A stretch of DNA of 64,000 nt from Stenotrophomonas maltophilia (GTDB taxonomy: Bacteria > Pseudomonadota > Gammaproteobacteria > Xanthomonadales > Xanthomonadaceae), in assembly GCF_004920835.1 (NCBI RefSeq), contig NZ_QFHO01000010.1, forward strand, positions 62,001 through 126,000, read 5' to 3'. This document shows positions 58,498 to 64,000 of the stretch, one piece after another. Both the position numbers and the translations under genes were made by a program. Position 1 is the stretch's first letter, and each line of letters begins with the position of its first letter. The notes beneath the pieces are model-generated. The model was not told where the DNA came from, did no database searches, and saw only the letters and a program-made list of their open reading frames with translations.

Positions 58498-60339
58498 TCA
58501 CTTCGGCTGGTAACGCACGCTCAACTGGTACTCGCGACCGGGCTGGTTGAACCACGCCACGGTCTCGTAGCTGCGGTCGAACACGTTGGCGGCACGCGCC
58601 AGCAGCGACCACGATGGCGTCAGCGCGTACTCGGCGCGCAGGTCCAGCGTGCCGTAGCCGCCAACCTTCACTCTGTTCGCCGCGTCGTCATAGCGCTTGC
58701 CCGCACCCTGCACGGTCAGGCCGGCGCGGAAATCGCCGAAGCGGCGGTCGATGTCCAGGCGTGCGGTCTGTTGCGCGCGGCGTGGCAGCCAGTTGTCGAA
58801 CTGGGTGCTGCCGTGGGTGCGGTTGCGCGGGTCGCTGTAGCTCAGCTGCGCATTGATGTCGAAACCGGCCAGCAGCACGCCACCGGTCAGTTCGGCGCCA
58901 CGGATGCGCGCCTTCTCCACCTGCTGCATTTTCATCGTGAATGCATCGTAGGTGATCAGATCATCGATGCGCGTTTCGTACACGTCCAGGCCCCAATGCC
59001 AGCCCTGGCCCTGCTGCGAAACACCGAGGTTGGCGCTCTTGGACTTTTCCGGGTTCAACGTCGGCACGCCGCTCCACGGGTCGTACAGGTCGCTGAAGGT
59101 CGGTGCCTTGAACGCCGTGCCGTAGCTGGCATTGACGCGCAGGCCGTGGCCCAGTTCCATGGCCCAGCCAACGCTGCCGGTGGCGTGATTGCCGAACTGC
59201 TGGTTGTCGTCGTTGCGTGCGCTGGCCTGCAGCTGATGGCGGCCGAAGCGGCCCTGGTACTGCACGAACACGCCGGTGTTGCGGCGGCTGTCGACGAGGT
59301 AGCCGGCACTGCTGCCATCCAGGTTGTCTTCGCTCCAGTCCACGCCGGCACTCAGCAGCTGGCCCTCGGCCAGGCCGAAATCACCCTGCAGCGAGGCGCT
59401 GTTGCGATGGGTCTGCGCACTGCCGAACACACCCGGTGCGCCGAAGTTGTCTGACTCGTTGTCGCTGCGGCCGACATTGGCGGTGAATGCCAGGCGTTCG
59501 GACGGGGTGTAGCGCACCTTGCCGGCCAGCACCTGCTGGCGGGTTTCGGAGTAGTTGTAGTAACCGTCGTAGTGGTTCTTGCCGTCGGCGCGCAGTGCGC
59601 TGCCTTCCACGGTCCACTGGTCATTGAAGCTGTAGCCACCGCGCAGGCTCTTGGACAGGTTGCGGTAACCGTCGCGGTCGTGTTCGTCGGCAAAGCAGCC
59701 GGCGAACAGCGTAGCCGAGCCGCGGCAGGCATCAATGCCGTCGGAGTGCTGGTAGGCGATGTCGGCGCCGAACCAGCCGCGCTCGGTACCACCGCCGATG
59801 CCGCCGCTGGCTTCGCGCAGGCCGTTGCTGCCGCCACCGAGCTGGAAGTGCGGGGCGAAGTCGCCCTGGTTGCGGCGGGTGAAGATCTGGATCACGCCGC
59901 CGATGGCATCGGCACCGTACAGGCTTGACTGCGGGCCGCGTACGATTTCGACGCGTTCGATCTGCGCCAGTGGCAGGTCCTGGTACATGGCCAGGCCGAG
60001 GTCGGCACTGTTGATGCGCACGCCATCGACCAGCACCACGGTGTGGCCCGAGTTGGTGCCGCGCAGGAACAGCGAGCTCTGCTTGCCGAGGCCGCCGGAG
60101 TTGGTCAGGTTGATGCCGGCACGGCCGCGCAGCAGTTCCTGCAGCGAGGTGGCCTGGCTGGATTCGATCTGCGCGCGGTCGATCACCTGCGCCGGCGCGA
60201 TGCTGTCCTGCAGGGCGATGGGGGTGCGGGTGGCGGTGACCAGGATCTGGTCGAGCGCGGTGGTGTCATCGGCGGCCTGGGCCAGCGCGGGCAGGGCGGC
60301 CAGCACGGCCAGGGACAGCATTCGGGACTGCAGCTTCAT
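58498..60339 (-). CDS. btuB: TonB-dependent vitamin B12 receptor BtuB
   Basis: A 613-residue outer-membrane receptor starting MKLQSRMLSLAVLAALPALA at 60339 with a signal peptide. A TonB-box region (TTALDQILVTATRTPIAL) and the plug domain (LQELLRGRAGINLTNSGGLG, LFLRGTNSGHTVVLVDGVRI, VEIVRGPQSSLYGADAIGGV) are followed by a 22-strand barrel ending in YQLSVRYQPK. The plug closely matches BtuB. A cobalamin riboswitch lies in its leader, which confirms the B12 role. It brings cobalamin across the outer membrane with TonB energy. Confidence 0.95.
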   Translation of the reverse strand: MKLQSRMLSLAVLAALPALAQAADDTTALDQILVTATRTPIALQDSIAPAQVIDRAQIESSQATSLQELLRGRAGINLTNSGGLGKQSSLFLRGTNSGHTVVLVDGVRINSADLGLAMYQDLPLAQIERVEIVRGPQSSLYGADAIGGVIQIFTRRNQGDFAPHFQLGGGSNGLREASGGIGGGTERGWFGADIAYQHSDGIDACRGSATLFAGCFADEHDRDGYRNLSKSLRGGYSFNDQWTVEGSALRADGKNHYDGYYNYSETRQQVLAGKVRYTPSERLAFTANVGRSDNESDNFGAPGVFGSAQTHRNSASLQGDFGLAEGQLLSAGVDWSEDNLDGSSAGYLVDSRRNTGVFVQYQGRFGRHQLQASARNDDNQQFGNHATGSVGWAMELGHGLRVNASYGTAFKAPTFSDLYDPWSGVPTLNPEKSKSANLGVSQQGQGWHWGLDVYETRIDDLITYDAFTMKMQQVEKARIRGAELTGGVLLAGFDINAQLSYSDPRNRTHGSTQFDNWLPRRAQQTARLDIDRRFGDFRAGLTVQGAGKRYDDAANRVKVGGYGTLDLRAEYALTPSWSLLARAANVFDRSYETVAWFNQPGREYQLSVRYQPK

Positions 60340-60459
60340 GGGGGACTCCAGGTGCCACGCACGCCCGCGTGGCGAAGGGGAGGAGCCGCGAAGGCTGGCA
60401 CGCGCCGATGCCGCAGCACAGGCCGCGTCATCCAGCGCCATGCCCACCGCATCGCGACC

Positions 60460-60636
60460 TGAGGCTTCCGGGCCGGTCTCCGGGCTTGCCGCCAGGTGGC
60501 GCGAGGCCACCGTCCAGGCGCCTTCCCATGCCTGCGGCACAGTGGCGGTCTTGCCTGGAACTGACGTGCTTACCGTTGCGGGGGCAGCGCCGGCATGGCG
60601 TGGAATCACGCGTCACCGGCTTCCCGTTTCAACCTG
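60460..60636 (-). ncRNA. Cobalamin riboswitch of btuB
   Basis: On the minus strand the leader contains, in order, GCCGGTGACGCGTGATTCCA, then CCCCCGCAACGGTAAGCAC, then GCCACTGTGCCGCAGGCATG and the B12 box AAGCCCGGAGACCGGCC. These are the conserved blocks of the adenosylcobalamin riboswitch in the right order. It ends about 120 bases before the btuB start. High B12 should reduce btuB expression. Confidence 0.93.
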
Positions 60637-60695
60637 CCGGCCATGGCCGCAGGTCACCTGGAAGTGCGCGCAGTCTACGGCATCGCAGGCAGCGC

Positions 60696-60718
60696 GTAGC
60701 GTCGAGCTTGCTCGACTG
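60696..60718. repeat. REP-like palindrome, GTCGAGC family
   Basis: GTAGC then GTCGAGC-TT-GCTCGAC, a perfect 7-bp stem and another family of GTAG-bordered repeats. It lies just before the -10 of the histidine phosphatase gene. Confidence 0.65.
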
Positions 60719-60722
60719 CCCT

Positions 60723-60728
60723 TAGAAT
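60723..60728 (+). promoter_or_regulatory. Candidate -10 of histidine phosphatase gene
   Basis: TAGAAT followed by GGCCCC, 80 bp before the start codon and the same form as the TACAAT-GGACGGCCC leaders. Confidence 0.35.
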
Positions 60729-60808
60729 GGCCCCTCAGATCCCGTGGTGCAGTTGCCGATGTCCGCCCGTTTTCCGTTGTACCTGCGTCGCCCGCATGGG
60801 ACGCACGC

Positions 60809-61387
60809 ATGATCCTCGACCTGGTCCGCCACGCCGGCAATGGTCGCGATGAATTCCTTGATGGCCGCAGCGATCCGCCGCAGCTGGCCCGCCTGCCACA
60901 GGAACTGGTCGAGGCCTACGGCGGGCTTCCCTGGGAGCGGGTGATCAGCTCGCCGCGGCTGCGCTCGCTGCACACTGCCATGGCACTGGCCACCCCGCGC
61001 GGGCTGGACGTGGACGCGGACGAGGAATGGGAAGAACTGGATTTCGGTGATTGGGACGGGCAGTCGCTGTTCGACCTGCCGGAGGATGCACTGGCGGCCT
61101 TCCACGCAGATCCGCATGCGTACCCACCGCCGAACGGTGAAAGCTGGGGCCACTTTGAGCGGCGCATCGCGCGCGCGCTGGATCGCCTGCTCGATGATGA
61201 CGATCCGGTGCCGACGCTGGTGGTCAGCCATGGCGGCCCGCTGCGCATGGTGCTGTCGCAGGTCTGTGGCCTGCCGATGTCGCTGTGCTGGGCCTTGCGC
61301 ATCGACCACGGCACCCGCCTGCGGGTGAGGCTGGAACGCGGTGAGGTAAGTGTGGTGGGCGAGCTGCTGGAGCTGCAGCAGCCCTGA
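60809..61387 (+). CDS. Histidine phosphatase, alpha-ribazole phosphatase-like
   Basis: A 192-residue phosphoglycerate-mutase-fold enzyme from ATG 60809. The phospho-histidine motif is slightly changed (LDLVRHAGNGRDEFLDGRSD; RHG is RHA). The second histidine is in TLVVSHGGPLRMVLSQVCGL and the acidic ELDFGDWDGQSLFDL is intact, as in CobC. The position, divergent from riboswitch-controlled btuB, suggests the cobalamin nucleotide loop step (alpha-ribazole-5'-phosphate to alpha-ribazole). No cob genes are near and general phosphatase roles remain possible. Confidence 0.8.
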   Translation: MILDLVRHAGNGRDEFLDGRSDPPQLARLPQELVEAYGGLPWERVISSPRLRSLHTAMALATPRGLDVDADEEWEELDFGDWDGQSLFDLPEDALAAFHADPHAYPPPNGESWGHFERRIARALDRLLDDDDPVPTLVVSHGGPLRMVLSQVCGLPMSLCWALRIDHGTRLRVRLERGEVSVVGELLELQQP

Positions 61388-61394
61388 GCCCACT

Positions 61395-61458
61395 CGCCGG
61401 GCATGGCCCGGCGCTACCGATCCCGCATCACAGTGGTAGTGCCGGCCGCTGGCCGGCA
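61395..61458. repeat. Two REP palindromes of different families
   Basis: CGCCGGGC-ATG-GCCCGGCG ending in CTAC (61395-61417) and GTAGTGCCGGCCGCTGGCCG (61436-61458), between convergent genes. Confidence 0.8.
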
Positions 61459-61478
61459 TCCCCAGGAACGCGGAGGCT

Positions 61479-61841
61479 TCAATCCTCGTCGGCGCTCTCG
61501 GCCACGCTGTCTTCCGCGTCATCATCGGTGTCGAAGCGCTGCTCATGCACCGGGCCCGAGGCCGGGCCGGCCGCTTTCAACGGATGTGCGGCAATGCGCG
61601 CCTCATAGTCCTGCACCAGCGCCTCGCGCTGCGGCTCGCTCAGTTCCTGCCAATGGCAGTCCAGCAGTGCGCCTTCCAGCGAGTACAGCAGGTTCAGGCT
61701 GGGCTTGAAGCCTGCGCGCTTGACCTTGACGAAGGCGCCCACGGCACCAATCGCAACCAGGTCTTCGCGGCTGCGCAGGCCGACCTGGCGCAGCCACGCC
61801 GCACTCTTCGGGCCGATGTTGCGCAGCTTCGGTGCGCTCAT
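61479..61841 (-). CDS. TfoX C-terminal-domain protein
   Basis: A 120-residue protein that begins MSAPKLRNIGPKSAAWLRQV, the helix-hairpin-helix-like start of the TfoX/Sxy C-terminal domain, followed by LRSREDLVAIGAVGAFVKVK and a LDCHWQELSEPQREAL helix. The N-terminal TfoX domain is absent, so it is the stand-alone form. The last 25 residues are acidic. TfoX proteins regulate competence, but single C-domain proteins have no proven role. It overlaps the reductase gene upstream by four bases. Confidence 0.87.
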   Translation of the reverse strand: MSAPKLRNIGPKSAAWLRQVGLRSREDLVAIGAVGAFVKVKRAGFKPSLNLLYSLEGALLDCHWQELSEPQREALVQDYEARIAAHPLKAAGPASGPVHEQRFDTDDDAEDSVAESADED

Positions 61842-62320
61842 CCCAGCGCCTCGACGAACACGCGGGCGATGGCTTCCAGGCCGGCCTGGTCGTCGGCATC
61901 GAAGCGGCCGACCTTGGGGCTGTCGATGTCGAACACGCCGATCAGTTCATCGCCACGCAGCAACGGCACCACCAGTTCCGAGCGCGAGGCCGAATCGCAG
62001 GCGATGTGGCCGGGGAAGGCATCGACATCATCCACGCGCTGGGTCACGCGCTGGCTGGCGGCGGCACCGCACACGCCCTTGTCCAGCGGGATGCGCACGC
62101 AGGCCGGCAGGCCCTGGAACGGACCGACCACCAGCTCTTTGCCGTCGTACAGGTAGAAGCCCACCCAGTTCAGGTCGGGCAGGGCGTGGTAGACCAGTGC
62201 CGAGAGGTTGGCCGCGTTGGCGATGCGGTCGGACTCGGCGTAGACCAGGCCACGGGCCTGTTCCAGCAGCTGGGCGTATTGTTCCGGCTTGCTGCCGGTA
62301 AGCGAGGCATTGGCGAACAT
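61838..62320 (-). CDS. msrC: Free methionine-(R)-sulfoxide reductase (GAF domain)
   Basis: A 160-residue GAF-fold enzyme that reduces free methionine-R-sulfoxide. Three cysteines, C74, C84 and C108 (LPACVRIPLDKGVCGAA, HIACDSASRSELVVP), have the same spacing (10 and 24) as C84, C94 and C118 of E. coli fRMsr. GFYLYDGKELVVGPFQG and GVFDIDSPKVGRFDADD are further family blocks. The TfoX-type gene starts within its stop. It is an oxidative-stress repair enzyme using thioredoxin. Confidence 0.93.
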   Translation of the reverse strand: MFANASLTGSKPEQYAQLLEQARGLVYAESDRIANAANLSALVYHALPDLNWVGFYLYDGKELVVGPFQGLPACVRIPLDKGVCGAAASQRVTQRVDDVDAFPGHIACDSASRSELVVPLLRGDELIGVFDIDSPKVGRFDADDQAGLEAIARVFVEALG

Positions 62321-62388
62321 GCCCGCAGTCTAGCAAGCGCGCCGGGCCGGCGATAATGCACGCTCTGTTGCCCCGCTGGAGCTTATCG

Positions 62389-63072
62389 ATGCCGTTGCCC
62401 GCCACGCTGCCGCCTGCCCTGTTCGTCACCGGCACCGATACCGAGATCGGCAAGACCGCGGCCAGCACCGCGCTGCTGCATGCACTGCGCCGGCGCGGCC
62501 TGCGCGCGGTCGGCATGAAGCCGGTGGCCAGCGGCAGTGAGGATCTGGGACAGGGCCTGCGCAACGAGGACGCGCTGGCGCTGCAGGCGGCCAGCTGGCC
62601 GGTGCCGGACTATGCCGACCTGAACCCGTATGCGCTGCGGCAGCCGCTGGCGCCGGAGCTGGCTGCTGCCGAGGACGGCGTGCAGGTGGAGCTGGCGCCG
62701 ATCGTGGCTGCATTCAAGCGCCTGCGCGCGCAGACAGACATCGTGGTGGTGGAGGGCGTTGGCGGTTGGCTGGCGCCGGTCTCGGCCACGCTGGACCAGC
62801 TCGATCTGGTGCGTGCGTTGCATCTGCCGGTAGTGCTTGTGGTCGGCATGCGGCTGGGCTGCGTCAACCACGCACGGCTGACCGCGCAGTCACTGCAGGC
62901 CAGCGGCGTGGAGTGCCTGGGCTGGATCGGCAATCATATCGACCCGGCGATGCAGCGCCAGGATGACAACATCGCCACGCTGCAGCAGCGCCTGCCAATG
63001 CCGTGCTGGGGGCGGTTGCCCAACCTTCCGGGGGCGAATGGCGAAGCGTTGGCGGCGCACCTGCTCGAGTGA
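62389..63072 (+). CDS. bioD: Dethiobiotin synthetase BioD
   Basis: A 227-residue P-loop enzyme closing the ureido ring of dethiobiotin with ATP and CO2. Start ATG 62389 is preceded by GGAGC. The Walker A is LFVTGTDTEIGKTAAST. MKPVASGSEDL and VEGVGGWLAPVS follow, as in E. coli BioD. Other biotin genes are not near. GATAAT about 40 bp upstream may be its -10. Confidence 0.95.
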   Translation: MPLPATLPPALFVTGTDTEIGKTAASTALLHALRRRGLRAVGMKPVASGSEDLGQGLRNEDALALQAASWPVPDYADLNPYALRQPLAPELAAAEDGVQVELAPIVAAFKRLRAQTDIVVVEGVGGWLAPVSATLDQLDLVRALHLPVVLVVGMRLGCVNHARLTAQSLQASGVECLGWIGNHIDPAMQRQDDNIATLQQRLPMPCWGRLPNLPGANGEALAAHLLE

Positions 63073-63078
63073 CCCTGA

Positions 63079-63151
63079 GTAGTGCCGGCCGCTGGCCGGC
63101 AACTGCATCCACCCGGCGATCCCGAGGTTGCCGGCCAGCGGCCGGCACTAC
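63079..63151. repeat. Inverted pair of GTAGTGCCGGCC REPs
   Basis: Units at 63079-63103 and, inverted, 63127-63151. The right unit's GTAG supplies the TAG stop (63148-63150) of the minus-strand MocR gene. Confidence 0.8.
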
Positions 63152-64000
63152 CGTGTTGCAGCTGCCAGCTCCTTCGCGATCGCACCGAGCCGCTCCACCG
63201 CACCGATGAAGCGCGCATCCAGCGTCTGGCAGCATGAGAGTCGCAAGCAGTGACGGTAGCGCGCGCCGCGCGAATACACCTGGCCGGGCATGAACACGAT
63301 GTCTTCCTGCAGCGCACGTTCGAACAGTTCTCGGGTATCCACCCCCGGCAGTTCCAGCCACAGCAGGAAGCCACCCTGTGGCTCGGTGGCACGGGTGCCG
63401 GCAGGGAAGTGTTCGGCCACCAGCTGGCGCAGGCGACCGACCTGTTCGCGGTACAAGCGGCGCATGCGATGCAGGTGGTGTTCGTAGCTGCCTGCTTCCA
63501 GATACGCCGCCACCGCATCGCCCAGCAGCTGCGGTTCGCCACCGGTGGACTGGAACTTGAGCAGTGCGATGCGCTCGGCGAAGCGCCCCCCGTCCAGCCA
63601 ACCGATGCGGTAGTCCGGCGCCAGCGTCTTGGAGAAACCACCGACCACCATCACCCAGCCATCGCGATCAAACGCCTTCAGCAGCGGTGCCGGCGGCTCG
63701 CAGAACTGCAGTTCGGCGTACACCGCATCTTCGATCAGTGGCAGCTGGCGCGCGTTGACCAGTTCGGCCAGGCGTTGCTTGGCCACTGTCGGCATGGTGC
63801 AGCCCAGCGGGTTGTGCACGGTCGGCATCACCACCAGTGCGGCCAGCGGCGTGTGCTCCATCAGTGCGTCCAATGCGTCGACGTCCAACCCGTGCTGCGG
63901 ATGGGTGGGCAGCTCGATGGCCTGCAGGCCGAGGTTGGCCAGCAATGGGTACAGGTTGAAGTAGGACGGTGCTTCGATGCCGACCGCATCACCGGGTTGG
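63148..64000 (-). CDS. MocR-type PLP-domain regulator or aminotransferase (partial)
   Basis: The C-terminal 283 residues of a fold-type I PLP protein; the gene continues past the right edge. The visible part begins QPGDAVGIEAPSYFNLYPLL, a stretch typical of the PLP domain of MocR/GntR-type regulators. The PLP lysine is in GGFSKTLAPDYRIGW and the substrate arginine in YRHCLRLSC. The N-terminal GntR helix-turn-helix cannot be checked because it lies outside. MocR proteins such as PdxR sense PLP-linked compounds. Its stop codon is in a REP. Confidence 0.85.
   Translation of the reverse strand, partial: QPGDAVGIEAPSYFNLYPLLANLGLQAIELPTHPQHGLDVDALDALMEHTPLAALVVMPTVHNPLGCTMPTVAKQRLAELVNARQLPLIEDAVYAELQFCEPPAPLLKAFDRDGWVMVVGGFSKTLAPDYRIGWLDGGRFAERIALLKFQSTGGEPQLLGDAVAAYLEAGSYEHHLHRMRRLYREQVGRLRQLVAEHFPAGTRATEPQGGFLLWLELPGVDTRELFERALQEDIVFMPGQVYSRGARYRHCLRLSCCQTLDARFIGAVERLGAIAKELAAATR

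Noticed and set aside
1..64000. tRNA, rRNA, integrase, transposase or prophage genes
   Set aside because: None is seen on either strand; no att-like duplication or shift in base composition was noticed apart from short A+T-rich promoters.

Overview
The window looks like chromosome of a Stenotrophomonas, most likely the S. maltophilia complex in the Xanthomonadaceae. The evidence is very high G+C with strong third-position bias, gene content typical of xanthomonads, and dozens of short intergenic palindromes bordered by the tetranucleotide GTAG. Such palindromes are known as SMAG/REP-type repeats in S. maltophilia. I see no rRNA, tRNA, CRISPR array, transposase, prophage or integrase gene. The window reads as stable core chromosome carrying about 63 protein genes; the last one runs off the right edge.

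Region by region. 0-8.5 kb: a CSS-domain EAL phosphodiesterase, the D-serine/D-alanine/glycine permease cycA, a small lytic transglycosylase, a helical-repeat exported protein, and an NHL-propeller protein with an M23-like domain. 8.5-12.1 kb: two YciI/DGPF proteins, two VOC proteins and a DUF1428 protein ending in an ECF42-type sigma factor. 12.2-17.0 kb: four consecutive genes for exported proteins, including a CsgG-like lipoprotein and FlgT-like proteins; this is the least understood gene cluster here. 17.3-24.3 kb: an M28 peptidase, a LytS/LytR-type two-component pair, small envelope proteins, an MpaB-like oxygenase and a TetR repressor. 24.4-26.8 kb: two translationally coupled MFS exporters behind a twin palindromic operator. 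27-36.4 kb: an M13 peptidase, a large PAS-GGDEF(degenerate)-EAL protein, a LysR-DoxX-dioxygenase set and a CPA1 antiporter. 36.5-41.5 kb: small conserved proteins, motA-motB, msrB and a poly-glutamine miniprotein. 41.6-44.6 kb: an Lrp-like regulator divergent from dadA-alr, which with cycA forms a D-alanine uptake and catabolism set. 44.6-54 kb: an orphan hybrid kinase, rsmC-rsuA-HAD, fabA-fabB and dinB. 54-64 kb: a metallo-beta-lactamase-fold protein, an oxidoreductase divergent from a LysR gene, a methyltransferase, gph, a cobalamin-riboswitch-controlled btuB divergent from a histidine phosphatase, a TfoX C-domain protein, free-methionine sulfoxide reductase, bioD and a partial MocR-type aminotransferase-fold regulator.

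The most unusual non-coding feature is a four-copy element of about 102 nt (starting at 147, 3619, 17128 and 54031). Each copy has a 25-26 bp outer stem closing two internal hairpins. Stem sequences differ between copies by compensatory changes. Every outer-stem imperfection is a G-U pair when read on the plus strand and would be a C-A mismatch on the other strand. Three copies lie just downstream of plus-strand genes and are followed at a fixed distance by a second small hairpin. This is the pattern expected of a structured RNA family and is my leading candidate for something undescribed.
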